Shown: positions 9,170 through 18,290 of the stretch, one piece after another
Layout of the letters: each line of letters begins with the position of its first letter
Position numbering within the stretch: position 1 is the first letter of the stretch
From: Mariniblastus sp.
GTDB taxonomy: Bacteria; Planctomycetota; Planctomycetia; Pirellulales; Pirellulaceae
NCBI GenBank assembly: GCA_028823415.1
Contig: JAPKBL010000017.1
Coordinates: forward strand, 1 to 64,000
Direction of reading: 5' to 3'
DNA: 64,000 nt
Notes under the pieces: model-generated
Seen by the model: the letters and a program-made list of their open reading frames with translations, nothing else
What the model was told of the DNA's origin: nothing
The model's database searches: none
Made by a program: the position numbers and the translations under genes

Positions 9170-9384
9170 CTAAGATACCAGGCACTTCAAGGGTTGGACT
9201 TGCGCTGGTCTCGTTTTGCAACGCCAACAGATGAGAATATGCGTGGGTTTCTTTATTGGAATCGGTGATGTTTTTTGAAGAAGAAAAAGAGAGGTCTCGA
9301 GAAATTGATTGGTCGCCAATCCAAGCTTCTATGTGATCGTATTGGTTCAGACACCACGAGGCACTGGCTAGTTATTTGTCACCG

Positions 9385-10854
9385 TTATTTTTTCTTTTTT
9401 TTCGGCTTCCGCGTTAACTGATGGCGTTCGATTCGTGTATCCAAGGCCGCTCTTGCTTCAGCAACGCCGCCCCTCACTTCCGGACTGTCCACGATATTTT
9501 GAAATTGGTTGGGGTCCGAATTCATGTCGTAGTACTCTTCGGACCCATCGGTGTAACGAATGTAAGTCCATTGGTCACCGCGGAGTGCAAATCCATTGTT
9601 GATCGACAACGCGGTTTCGCGAACACGATAATTGGGATCTTTAAGAATTGGCGTTAGGTCGGAACCTTCAACGTCGTCTGGCGTTTTAATCGACGCCAGT
9701 GATGACAGGGTGGGGTAGAGATCGACTAATTCGACCGGTGAGGAGCTCACTCCCGCCCTGTAACCCGGAGCGTCAATGACTAATGGGACGCGGGTGACTT
9801 CTTCGTGAAGGTTGGACTTAAGCCAAAATTCATGTTCGCCGAGATGGTAACCGTGGTCGCTGGTAAAGACGATGGCTGTGGAATCCCGGATGCCAAGTCG
9901 ATCGATTTCCGAAACGATCTTGCCAACCTGATCGTCCATGAAGGTGACCGAAGCGTAGTAGCCCGCCCACATTCGTTTTTGGTTATCCGGATATTTACCG
10001 ATGCCGGACTTAACGGAAGTTGATTTTGCTATTCCCATCGGGGGGATGTCGGCTAAATCATCTGCCACTTGCAACGGTGGTTTGATGTTTTGCCAAGGAT
10101 ACATCTCGAAATACTTTTTGGGGGCCACCATTGGGTAGTGCGGTCGGACCAAACCGACGGCGAGGAAAAACGGTGTGTCGTTTGCCGATTTTTCGTTTAT
10201 TATCTCGATCGCCTTGGCGGCGGATTTGGCGTCGGGCTGATCCGAACCGTCGCCATCGAGGACCACGGTAACGAAGGGGCGATGCGGCATTTTCGTTGAC
10301 TGTCGATTGGCTAAATCGTTAGTAAACACGTTAAGGTTCAAGCATGCGTATTCCCCCGGAGAATGCGCTTCTTGGCCAGCCGAATTAAAGCGATCAGTCC
10401 ACGTGGATCGAATATCTAAACCATTGGTTCCCGCGATAATATCACCGGGGACACGCATGTGGTAAATCTTGCCAACCCTCGCCGAATAAAATCCTTGGTT
10501 TTGAAAATTAGCTCCTAGATTAATCTCGCCACCACTCTGATAACGACTGTGCATAAACGACTGACGAGACGGAGCGCACCAGGTTCCTTGGCAGTACGCT
10601 CGCTGGAAAACCATTCCGGATCGTGCAAGAGCATCGAGATGCGGAGTTTGGCAGACGCGATCGCCATAGCAGCCAAGGACGCTTGCCTTTAGATCATCGG
10701 AAATGATGAGCACGACATTCTTGATTTGTGGTTGGGATTTGCCTTGTTCGCCATAACTGATCCCTGTTTGCGTCAGCCCTAAGAGGAGCATCGGAAGGAA
10801 TCGAGTTGCTGCCCATGAACTGATGCGAGCACGAGGTTTTGTTTCCATCATCAC
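9385..10854 (-). CDS. Sulfatase (iduronate-2-sulfatase-like, S1 family)
   Basis: 489-aa secreted sulfatase. An N-terminal hydrophobic segment (about 15-35, after a basic start) acts as signal or anchor. Metal-binding residues are in NVVLIISDDLKASVLGCYGD. The formylglycine site is C93 in CAPSRQSFMHSR (CxPSR signature), so it needs a formylglycine-generating enzyme for activation. The later metal/substrate motif TSDHGYHLGEHEFWLKS is intact. The architecture with LVELVDLYPTLSSLA and a C-terminal YDMNSDPNQFQN segment is typical of iduronate-sulfatase-like planctomycete enzymes acting on sulfated polysaccharides. The C-terminus is a Lys-rich tail (KPKKKKK). Monocistronic on the minus strand. Confidence 0.95.
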   Translation of the reverse strand: MMMETKPRARISSWAATRFLPMLLLGLTQTGISYGEQGKSQPQIKNVVLIISDDLKASVLGCYGDRVCQTPHLDALARSGMVFQRAYCQGTWCAPSRQSFMHSRYQSGGEINLGANFQNQGFYSARVGKIYHMRVPGDIIAGTNGLDIRSTWTDRFNSAGQEAHSPGEYACLNLNVFTNDLANRQSTKMPHRPFVTVVLDGDGSDQPDAKSAAKAIEIINEKSANDTPFFLAVGLVRPHYPMVAPKKYFEMYPWQNIKPPLQVADDLADIPPMGIAKSTSVKSGIGKYPDNQKRMWAGYYASVTFMDDQVGKIVSEIDRLGIRDSTAIVFTSDHGYHLGEHEFWLKSNLHEEVTRVPLVIDAPGYRAGVSSSPVELVDLYPTLSSLASIKTPDDVEGSDLTPILKDPNYRVRETALSINNGFALRGDQWTYIRYTDGSEEYYDMNSDPNQFQNIVDSPEVRGGVAEARAALDTRIERHQLTRKPKKKKK

Positions 10855-11122
10855 AAGCTAATCTCAATGAGGTGGGGAGTAGTTTGGGCTAAACAACGAC
10901 TAACGCGTTGTTCATTCGGCAGTTTGCGCGTTCGCTGACAAACCGCCTCGTCTGATTCTAAGCGGTTTCGCGAAAATTTCCAAGAAAAAACAAATGAAGC
11001 ATCGAGCGATTCGCGCTGCGATCGTTTCGCTCGAGTTCGTTATTTTTCCTGGGGAAAAATTGGCGATTTATTGAAGCGATGGAGTTTTCGATGCATAAGC
11101 AATCAGTGGGCCTCGTTTCAAG

Positions 11123-11875
11123 CTAGACCGGTGGCTTAATTCCCCAATAGTAGAGGGGTTTGTAGCGTTTGGAACGATCCGCCCACTGAGGATGGGGTTC
11201 AACAGAAAGCAATCGCCCACCCGTTTCTTTAATGATAGTTTCCACGCGGTGCTGCGACATGCGATGAACCTGGATTTGGTATTTGCCTCTCATGCGTTTG
11301 TGAAAGGGGCGAACTTGTTCGCGATAGAATTTATCAAATCGTGCGGGAAACGAATCAGGTCGTAGCACGGGGCCGTCGGGCACAAGGAATAGGGCCAAGC
11401 CGCCGGGAGCGAGAACTCGGAAAAAGTCTCGAATATAGTTTTCGGATTCTGGCTGAGGAATGTGCTGAATCGTAATGTCACTGTAGATGAAATCGAATTG
11501 ACCGTCGTCAAAAACTGAAAGGTCTGCCCGTTTATTGACTTGGAAAGAACAATTCTCATGTCGCTTTAACTGATTGGCCTGCTCAATCATCGTCGATGAA
11601 ATATCAACCCCAATGACATTCTCAAAATGCAATGCCATTGCGTTGGTGAGTCGGCCAACGCCGCAACCAAAATCTAAAGCATTCTCGCGTGGAAGGTGCA
11701 CCCCACGGTCTTCAATCAGTTGCATCTGACGTGCTAATAAGTCTTCTCCGGTGCGAAAGAAAAGTTCTTGATCGATCTGCTTGCGTTTGTATTTCTCTTC
11801 TGTAAGAACTGCGTAAAAGGGTTCTTCGGCTCCAAACTTCTCATACGCCGCTTCGGTTTTAGAAAAAGCACCCAT
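11123..11875 (-). CDS. Class I SAM-dependent methyltransferase
   Basis: 250 aa. The SAM-binding motif I is NALDFGCGVGRLTNAM, followed by the acidic strand-2 end (NVIGVDISSTMIEQA) and motif YSDITIQHIPQPESENYI and VLAPGGLALFLVPDG. This is the Methyltransf_11/25 layout. The C-terminal part (RVETIIKETGGRLLSVEPHPQW) is like sugar- or lipid-acting methyltransferases near glycan genes, but the substrate cannot be deduced. It stands alone on the minus strand with long non-coding sequence upstream. Confidence 0.88.
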   Translation of the reverse strand: MGAFSKTEAAYEKFGAEEPFYAVLTEEKYKRKQIDQELFFRTGEDLLARQMQLIEDRGVHLPRENALDFGCGVGRLTNAMALHFENVIGVDISSTMIEQANQLKRHENCSFQVNKRADLSVFDDGQFDFIYSDITIQHIPQPESENYIRDFFRVLAPGGLALFLVPDGPVLRPDSFPARFDKFYREQVRPFHKRMRGKYQIQVHRMSQHRVETIIKETGGRLLSVEPHPQWADRSKRYKPLYYWGIKPPV

Positions 11876-12958
11876 TGATCAGTCCTCGGTGTGTTGAGCA
11901 ATTAAGCTCAATGAAAATAGCTATCTCAAGTTTGCATCGTATGAAAACGCCTAATTTGAATCAACGTTGGTTAGTGGGCATTGATAGTTGGTTTCGGAAA
12001 GACCGCTAGCGTTCGATGAAAGGTCATTGGCTTTCATCTTGGAGTCCAACGATGGCCAGACGTAGGACTCCACCATTGAAACTTGCAGGAATGATCGGGT
12101 TAGATTTTTTTTGAGTTCGGTAAGTATGTGTTTTTAAAAAAAGCGTTAATTTTTGTGGGTTTGGTTTTACCAATTTACTACCTCGAAGGTAGGGTAGACC
12201 GAAACCAGTGAACGCTTTTCCGCTTTCGGTAAGCTCCATTTCATTTGATTGCGACTGAGTCTGCCGATGAGGGCAAAATGATGCCTATCGCTTTTGCAAT
12301 TTAGATGGGATGGGATTGGAAGCGAGAAAAGATTCTCAGGGTTTGGTGTGATCGTGGTTCTCGTACTGCATTGTCTTTAGCATTTCTGGGGCGATGAATT
12401 GGGCGGTCGGGGAAGGGAGTAGCCGGCGGTTTTGATGGAATAGTCAGTCCGATGATTTCAAAATTCCAGAGAGACGGTTCTACAATCAATTCGACACTAA
12501 ATACGTATCCGGTTGGGAAGTAGCGGCGACTCTTCATTTTAGCCGAGGGAAAGCTTGGGACATCGGCGGGTTACATGATCGCAATTGAATCCTCAAAGAG
12601 CCGAAGTGTCAGGGCTGATTAGGAGTCGCACAAAAGCTATTTCGCGGTACCTAGCGTTTAGTAAGAGTCTTAGGTGGTAAGGGTCTCAAGAGATCCTCTA
12701 ACGAATGATTAACTCATGAAACAAAACACATCCGTCAGTGTCTTGGACGTTTTCAATGATAATTCGTCGATTGTCTAGTGAGCCGTTAATTCTATGAGTC
12801 TCGTTTCGGTCATAGGAATGTGAAACCGGCGTGCACGAGTTCTAAATTTTAAATTTGGTCTCGTGCATTTTTTTATGGCCTGAAGTCGCGTTGTGTCCGA
12901 TAAATACGACATTAATAAGGGATAAAAGGCATTGTTGATATTTCATTGATAATGCCCC
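11876..12958. other. Long intergenic region, no supported gene
   Basis: About 1.1 kb between the methyltransferase and tRNA-Lys. Two minus-strand frames (12024-12239 and 12301-12537, 71 and 78 codons) lack recognisable protein features; the second has a mildly protein-like start and could be a gene remnant. Small hairpins such as CTACCT-CGA-AGGTAG near 12180 are present. I see no RNA gene by pattern. Confidence 0.4.
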
Positions 12959-12987
12959 TTGACACTTTTAGTCGAATTAGTGATCTT
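12959..12987 (+). promoter_or_regulatory. Possible promoter of tRNA-Lys
   Basis: A perfect -35 box TTGACA at 12959-12964 lies 17 bp before GATCTT (12982-12987), a weak -10. The tRNA begins 33 bp further on. Confidence 0.3.
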
Positions 12988-13019
12988 TATCCCTTCAAGC
13001 GAGGCCAATATTGGCTTCC

Positions 13020-13092
<73 letters not shown>

Positions 13093-13335
13093 CTTCTTTT
13101 ATTTGCCGGCAGATTCCAAATTGCCGGGCGCATTGAAGGGGTAGATCTCCAACTCTCCTCCGTTCCCGTCGCCTCCCGATCTTTTGATCTGAGGGATGCT
13201 TATTGCACCGTTATTTAGGGTTGCACTCCCAACTTTGACCTATCAGGGAGGCGTCAATTTTCGGTGGCTGAAAGCTGACTCAACCTTCTACGCCTGCTGA
13301 CCGGATCTAAAGCAACGACCCTTGCCAATGCGGGG

Positions 13336-14352
13336 TTAGTTATTTGCCAGGACCACCCTGTATTTCGGCTTGCCTGTGCGAACATGCTCCATCGCTTCAT
13401 TCGCTTTCGACATTGGAAATTGTTCAATTAACGGTCTAATTTGGTGTCGACCTGCAAATTGAAGCATCTGATCCATAATGGCAGGACTACCGACGGTGGA
13501 ACCGGCGATTGATCGTTGTCCCATAATCAGTGGCATGCCCCCTAGGTCGAGAGGATCGAGCGTCGCCCCCACAAACACCATTGTTCCTCTTGGCTTGAGC
13601 GAGTTGAGGTACAGGTTCCAGTCCAATTTGACGTTCACAGTTGAGATTAGGTAGTCGAATGAATTAGCGGCCTGTTCGATTGCCTCGGGGTCCCTCGAAT
13701 TAAGTGTGTGGTGGGCACCAAAGGATAAAGCCTCAGTTTTTTTGGTTTCACTGCTGGTGAATGCTGTGACCTCGCAACCCCAAGCGCTAAGAAACTGCAC
13801 CGCAAGATGCCCTAGGCCGCCGATGCCAATCACGGCGACACGGTCGGTGGGCGCAACGCCAAACTGGACAATTGGGTTAAACACGGTGACGCCGGCACAC
13901 ATCAATGGACCGGCCGATTTCAAATCGATACCTTCGGGAATGACGACCACACTGTTGGCGTCCGCTTTGACTTTATCAGCAAATCCTCCGTGGTGGCCTA
14001 CGATCGTAGGGCGAGCGACTGCGCAAAGGTTTTGATGTCCGGATTTGCAGCAAGAACACTCGTTGCAATAACCACAGTGCCACCCGAGTCCTACCGAATC
14101 GCCTGGGCTAAAATGTTTCACGCCATCACCTACGGTTGCGATTTTTCCAATGACCTCATGACCAGGCACCAATGGGTACTGAGTAATGCCCCATTGGTTA
14201 TCAACCATGCTCAGATCACTGTGGCAGATACCACAGTAGTCCACGTCAATGATAACTTCATTCACACCCAGAGCACCAAGTTCGTAAGTAAGAGACTCGA
14301 GGCTTCCGCCAGGTTCGTTTACAGCTAAGCCGATTGTATTATTTAGGGACAT
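13336..14352 (-). CDS. Zinc-dependent NAD(P) alcohol dehydrogenase
   Basis: 338-aa medium-chain dehydrogenase/reductase. Catalytic zinc site: CGICHSD (C40-D46) with GHE at 64-66. The structural zinc site is C96-C99-C102-C110 in the segment CGYCNECSCCKSGHQNLC. The Rossmann motif GIGGLGHLAVQ lies near 175. It resembles the YahK/AdhA and cinnamyl-alcohol dehydrogenase group of aldehyde reductases acting on broad aldehydes; NADPH preference is likely from family but not shown. The gene is minus strand, alone, followed by a short spacer and tRNA-Lys on the other strand. Confidence 0.93.
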   Translation of the reverse strand: MSLNNTIGLAVNEPGGSLESLTYELGALGVNEVIIDVDYCGICHSDLSMVDNQWGITQYPLVPGHEVIGKIATVGDGVKHFSPGDSVGLGWHCGYCNECSCCKSGHQNLCAVARPTIVGHHGGFADKVKADANSVVVIPEGIDLKSAGPLMCAGVTVFNPIVQFGVAPTDRVAVIGIGGLGHLAVQFLSAWGCEVTAFTSSETKKTEALSFGAHHTLNSRDPEAIEQAANSFDYLISTVNVKLDWNLYLNSLKPRGTMVFVGATLDPLDLGGMPLIMGQRSIAGSTVGSPAIMDQMLQFAGRHQIRPLIEQFPMSKANEAMEHVRTGKPKYRVVLANN

Positions 14353-14694
14353 CTGTATTCAGTTTCGATTCGTTGGAGTTGCAGAAGTGGCAATATTGGC
14401 AATCATCAATAGTTAAAACGGCCTAAGAATTCCATGGCTGGTCCTTGGGGCTGTCCTGCGTTAACTCAACTAGACCCCACCTTTAGATTAGGCGAAACCC
14501 TATCACGTTGTAAATGGACAGAGTTGTCTAATCCGGTGAACAACGACAGTACGGTTAGGTAATTCTTGGACAATTTTTGGGAGTTGACTTAGCCGATTGA
14601 CCCGGTAACAAATCTAAAATGGAAGCCGGGAGCCGATCTTGGGTGCCTTCGATTCGTTTAGATTTCGATTCGTTTAGATTTCACTCGACCCAAA
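14353..14694. other. Intergenic with direct repeats
   Basis: The 342-bp gap between the dehydrogenase start and the Nramp stop holds a 16-bp tandem duplication (14648-14679) and the 12-mer GAATTCCATGGC at 14427-14438, which is also the core of the 17-bp repeat at 7438. No coding sequence is supported. Confidence 0.5.
14648..14679. repeat. 16-bp tandem duplication
   Basis: TTCGATTCGTTTAGAT occurs twice head to tail (14648-14663, 14664-14679), just downstream of the Nramp-like gene's stop codon on the minus strand. Confidence 0.9.
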
Positions 14695-16116
14695 TCAATG
14701 AACGTCTAAGTCCAGCGACTTTCGTGGCGCCGTATTTTGTGCCGCCGGAGTTAACCGTTGGATGGGCGCTTGGGAAGCAGACGTTTTAGCAGGTGCGATA
14801 ATGTCTAGGATTTTATTTTTTACTGAGTTCATTTGATTTATCGCAATAATTGCGGTGATCACCAAAATTAAAATTCCCAGACCGTTTGATAACCGGCCGT
14901 TCCTGAACCCCTTCATCACCGTTTTTTGGTTACAGATGGCGAGTAACAAAATGGCAAGCAAGGGAAGGAGGAGTCCATTTGCTGCCTGAGCTAAAATGAT
15001 AGTCTCGTCCGGGCTTTTGCCGAGCCAGACCGCAAACACAAACCCGATCAGAACTACGGCGGTGGCGGTAATTTTCAAACGCTGGTCGGATAGTAACCCA
15101 CTCCATCCAAAGCAGCCGGAAACTGCAAATGCCGCTGCGACGGGGGCCGTGATGGCACTGGTTAGTCCAGCAGCAAATAACCCTATTGAGAAAATGAATT
15201 TGGAATTCTGGCCCAGCGCTGGTTCCAGTTGTTTCGCGATATCGAGTCCGCCGCTCCCCGCAGATGTCCCGTTTTGATGAAACGCCATGGAAGCTGTGAT
15301 CAGGATGGCGCAAGTGACCAATCCGCCAAGTGCGACTGAGAGGATCGTGTCGATTCGGGAATATTTGATAGAGCTCGAAGTGTCATTTTGTGATGCTGGA
15401 CTGCTCCACTGTTGAGCTGCAGCACTGGCATGGAGAAACAGGTTATAGGGAACAACGGTCGTGCCGATAATTCCAATCACGAACCACTCACTTCCCTTGG
15501 GTATTCTCGGGACAAAACCAGCGGCTATTTCAGACCATTGCGGGCCCGAGGCAAAGGCTGAGTAAATGAATAGGCAACTCATGAAACCGACGCAGACAGT
15601 CAAAATTTTCTGTAACAAATCGATTCGCCCGATCCAAATCACCGTCAATGTGAAAGCTGCAATTAGACCGGGAATGATGAACCGAAAATTGTCAGACTTT
15701 AAAGAGGAACTTGCATCCATTGTTTTGGGTGCGGGCGATGTTTCAGAAATCAATTTTGAATCCACCGCTGGGATGAGCGCTTCGAGTCCCACTGCGGCGC
15801 CAAGTATATTTCCTGTTTGATAGGCGGAATTTCCGATCAAAATTGCGACCAGGATTAGGGTGAGAACACCGAAGCGAAAGATGCGATTTTCGATGGCGTT
15901 TCTGATGGCAGAGCTTAAGCCGTGGCCGGTAACGATTCCGACTCGCGCAGCCATCTCTTGAAGAACGATCGTGGCTATTACGGAGAATCCAATTGCCCAG
16001 AGAAGTAAAAAACCGAAGTCACTCCCCGCGCGACTTGCTGTCATTACGGTTCCTGGGCCAATAAAAGCGGCAGTGACTAGAATTGCCGGTCCAAATAATC
16101 GGGGCTTGTTCTTCAA
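14695..16116 (-). CDS. Nramp-family metal transporter homologue with altered metal-site motifs
   Basis: 473-aa membrane protein with about 11 hydrophobic helices in the LeuT-fold order of Nramp (SLC11) transporters. In classical Nramps the unwound helix 1 carries DPGN and helix 6 carries MPH. Here the first is GPGT (G20-T23) and the second VPYN (V222-N225), so the Asp, Asn and Met that hold the metal are all replaced. The helix-1 flank (AAFIGPGTVMTASRAG) and helix-6 flank (NLFLHASAA) still align clearly with the family. This suggests a divergent clade with another ion or substrate, not a decayed gene, since the frame is intact. The cytoplasmic C-terminal tail is polar. A loop after helix 3 is expanded (about 95-135). 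Confidence 0.88.
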   Translation of the reverse strand: MKNKPRLFGPAILVTAAFIGPGTVMTASRAGSDFGFLLLWAIGFSVIATIVLQEMAARVGIVTGHGLSSAIRNAIENRIFRFGVLTLILVAILIGNSAYQTGNILGAAVGLEALIPAVDSKLISETSPAPKTMDASSSLKSDNFRFIIPGLIAAFTLTVIWIGRIDLLQKILTVCVGFMSCLFIYSAFASGPQWSEIAAGFVPRIPKGSEWFVIGIIGTTVVPYNLFLHASAAAQQWSSPASQNDTSSSIKYSRIDTILSVALGGLVTCAILITASMAFHQNGTSAGSGGLDIAKQLEPALGQNSKFIFSIGLFAAGLTSAITAPVAAAFAVSGCFGWSGLLSDQRLKITATAVVLIGFVFAVWLGKSPDETIILAQAANGLLLPLLAILLLAICNQKTVMKGFRNGRLSNGLGILILVITAIIAINQMNSVKNKILDIIAPAKTSASQAPIQRLTPAAQNTAPRKSLDLDVH

Positions 16117-16515
16117 AATAATACTCAGGGGTTAGTCGAACAGTACGCCATTTAGAATCATCTTCCCGCGGTCGTACTATAATATATTCTGGTGTCGCCA
16201 AGTTTGCGTTGGCTTGATGGTTTTCTTGAGGAAATTACAGTTTATCTATGGAAACCATCGGAGGAAAAGGCTGACTTGGCACTGCGTCTAGGGGAAGAGA
16301 CGCGTCATGTCAGAATTTTTGTACCGGCAGTTTTAGTCCGTATATAAACCAAAAGAGGCGAAACGCTTGGATCGGAAACTGGGTGGTTTAGGAAGCGTTT
16401 TGTTTGTCAAATCTCCGATGCATTATTTTTTTCCCTTCCTTACTGCAACCTATGAATCGTTTGACGATCGCGTTAAAATCGAGGCAGTGAGACTTTCCAA
16501 TTGTGCTGAGTAAAA
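16117..16515. other. Divergent intergenic region
   Basis: This 399-bp region separates the divergently transcribed Nramp-like gene and DUF1573 gene, so it must hold promoters for both. I see no convincing -35/-10 pair, repeat or RNA structure. Confidence 0.4.
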
Positions 16516-17754
16516 GTGATCATGTTCTATAACCGATTGTTATTTCGCCTCTTTGTCGTGTTCGCGGCGTCTTGGGGTTCAGCGGGAGTTTTACAGGGCC
16601 AGGAATGGGCTCGTAAAATGTTTACCGACTACGATCATGATTTCAAAGAAGTGAACCTAGGTGAAAAGCCTGAATATCGGTTCAAAATTAAGAATATTTT
16701 CAAAGAAGATATTACGATTCAGTCGGTGTCATCGAGTTGCGGGTGTACGATCGCGACGCCCACCAAAAAAGTTTTGAAGATGTACGAAGAGGGGGAGATT
16801 CTTTGCCAGTTCAACACGCCTGCGGTTGGCGCCGGGTATAAGCAGGCGACGATAACGGTGCGTTTTGACAAGCCATTTGTGGGTGAGTGTCAATTAACAG
16901 TGCGCGGAACGATCGTGTCTGGCGGAATTAGTTTTACCCCATCTCAAATTGAATTTGGGCAAGTAACAGAAGGTTATTTTCCGGTAAAGACTATAAAAAT
17001 TAGTGCGTCGGGTAATTCTGGATTGAGAGTGCTCGATGTGAAGAGCACTTCAGGTTCGATTAAGGTTCTCAGTGTGAGAGAAACGCTTCGCCGGGGACAA
17101 CTAGTAAATTATGAATTGAAAGCTCAACTCAAGGAATCTGCGGAAAAAGGGTTCGCTAAAGGAGAGTTATTTGTTGTCTTTGAAAAAAATCCACGAGTAA
17201 GAGATCGTGGGGGACGCCCAGTGCTCTTCGAAAAGCCGATTAGTTTTAGCGGTAACGTTGTCACACCCATCCAAATTTCTCCCAAACTATTGAGTCTAAG
17301 CGACGTTGAAGTTGGTAAAAGTGTAGCGAAAAAGATTTTATTGATTGGAACGGTTCCCTTTAAAATCACCGATGTTCGCTGCGATAGTGACGGTTTTGAT
17401 GTTCGGGCTGACAAAGAATTGAAAAAATCACACCAGCTCGAGGTTATATTCGAAGCTACCGAATCTACCGAAGCGAGTGGTACTCAGGAATGTGAATTGA
17501 CGTTCTACACCGACGGAAAAGAGACACCGTCGGGCTCGATGAAAGTGATCGTCAATATTGTTAAGCCGGAACCAAAAGAGAGCGATACCGAAGCTAAGCC
17601 GGAACCAGAAGAGAATGATACCAAAGCTAACCCGGAACCAGAAGAGAATGATACCAAAGCCAAACCTGAACCAGAAGAGAATGATACCAAAGCCAAACCT
17701 GAACCAGAAATTAGTGGTTCTGAAGGAAAACCTGACGGTTCAGGTTCTAACTAG
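16516..17754 (+). CDS. DUF1573 protein with C-terminal 11-residue repeats
   Basis: 412-aa exported protein. Hydrophobic signal segment at about 8-28 ending LQGQEW, then a DUF1573 domain (about 35-140) with its hallmark SVSSSCGCT near residue 75 and further Ig-like beta domains to about 345. DUF1573 domains are common in planctomycetes and Bacteroidetes and are ASPM/MSP-like folds on secreted proteins. The tail is four near-identical copies of KPEPEENDTKA plus a partial one, a rigid acidic spacer. The GTG start at 16516 is followed by an in-frame ATG at 16522, which is as likely. Confidence 0.88.
   Translation: MIMFYNRLLFRLFVVFAASWGSAGVLQGQEWARKMFTDYDHDFKEVNLGEKPEYRFKIKNIFKEDITIQSVSSSCGCTIATPTKKVLKMYEEGEILCQFNTPAVGAGYKQATITVRFDKPFVGECQLTVRGTIVSGGISFTPSQIEFGQVTEGYFPVKTIKISASGNSGLRVLDVKSTSGSIKVLSVRETLRRGQLVNYELKAQLKESAEKGFAKGELFVVFEKNPRVRDRGGRPVLFEKPISFSGNVVTPIQISPKLLSLSDVEVGKSVAKKILLIGTVPFKITDVRCDSDGFDVRADKELKKSHQLEVIFEATESTEASGTQECELTFYTDGKETPSGSMKVIVNIVKPEPKESDTEAKPEPEENDTKANPEPEENDTKAKPEPEENDTKAKPEPEISGSEGKPDGSGSN
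17563..17709 (+). repeat. 33-bp in-frame tandem repeat in the DUF1573 gene
   Basis: Four 33-bp units (17563-17694) and a 15-bp partial copy encode the KPEPEENDTKA array. The later copies are nearly identical in DNA, including synonymous positions, which indicates recent expansion by slippage or recombination. The first copy is the most divergent. Confidence 0.92.
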
Positions 17755-17800
17755 TTTCGTAGTTTAGCCCGTTCAGATTTTCGTTTTGGCCTGTACGAAA

Positions 17801-17849
17801 GACCTTCGTCATCGAACGGTCGTCACTCGGCGAGGCCCTCTTTTTTTTT
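17801..17849 (+). terminator. Possible terminator between DUF1573 and parvulin genes
   Basis: A hairpin GACCTTCG-TCAT-CGAA-c-GGTC (17801-17821) is followed 19 nt later by nine T residues (17841-17849). The spacing is too long for a textbook terminator, so the call is weak. Confidence 0.3.
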
Positions 17850-17873
17850 AAACAGTATTTTAGGAGTATTTAA

Positions 17874-18155
17874 ATGGCCAAGGCCACCGCACGTCATATT
17901 CTCGTCGACTCATTGGAGCAATGCGAACAGTTGAAGACTGAGATCGTCAACGGAACCGATTTCGCTGAAGCCGCAAAGGAGCACTCGTCTTGTCCTTCTG
18001 GACTCCAAGGAGGTGATCTAGGCGAGTTTGGTCCTGGGCAAATGGTTCCAGAATTTGATCAAGTCGTGTTCAGCGCCGACGTGAATCAAGTACAAGGGCC
18101 TGTTAAAACGCAGTTTGGCTATCATCTGCTGGAAGTGACCAGCCGGGAAGACTAA
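17874..18155 (+). CDS. ppiC: Parvulin-type peptidyl-prolyl isomerase (PpiC-like)
   Basis: 93 aa, the length of the stand-alone cytoplasmic parvulin PpiC/Par10. The whole rotamase domain is present: ATARHILVDSLEQCEQL, the GTDFAEAAKEHSSCPSG segment, GGDLGEFGPGQMVPEFDQVVF and a C-terminal QFGYHLLEV. No signal peptide, so it acts in the cytoplasm on prolyl bonds. The site AGGAG at 17862-17866 is 7 nt before the ATG and supports this start. A DJ-1-family gene follows convergently. Confidence 0.95.
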   Translation: MAKATARHILVDSLEQCEQLKTEIVNGTDFAEAAKEHSSCPSGLQGGDLGEFGPGQMVPEFDQVVFSADVNQVQGPVKTQFGYHLLEVTSRED

Positions 18156-18182
18156 AACGATACCGACCATTTAGAATTCATT

Positions 18183-18215
18183 CCATCCGGGAATTGGTCA
18201 CCAGTTCGCGGATGG
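18183..18215. terminator. Inverted repeat between convergent genes, candidate bidirectional terminator
   Basis: CCATCCG (18183-18189) pairs with CGGATGG (18209-18215). Inside it GAATTGGT pairs with ACCAGTTC (one G-T). The near-continuous stem spans 33 bp between the convergent parvulin and DJ-1 genes. Only a short T-run follows on the plus strand. Confidence 0.5.
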
Positions 18216-18290
18216 TTTGGATCGAATGACTTCGTTCAATGCGAGGCAAAATTTGGGTGATGGCAAATAATGTCTGACTTTAGTCGCCAG

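Noticed and set aside
12301-12537. 78-codon minus-strand frame in the region before tRNA-Lys
   Set aside because: No ribosome-binding site, domain or neighbour supports it; kept only as part of the intergenic note.
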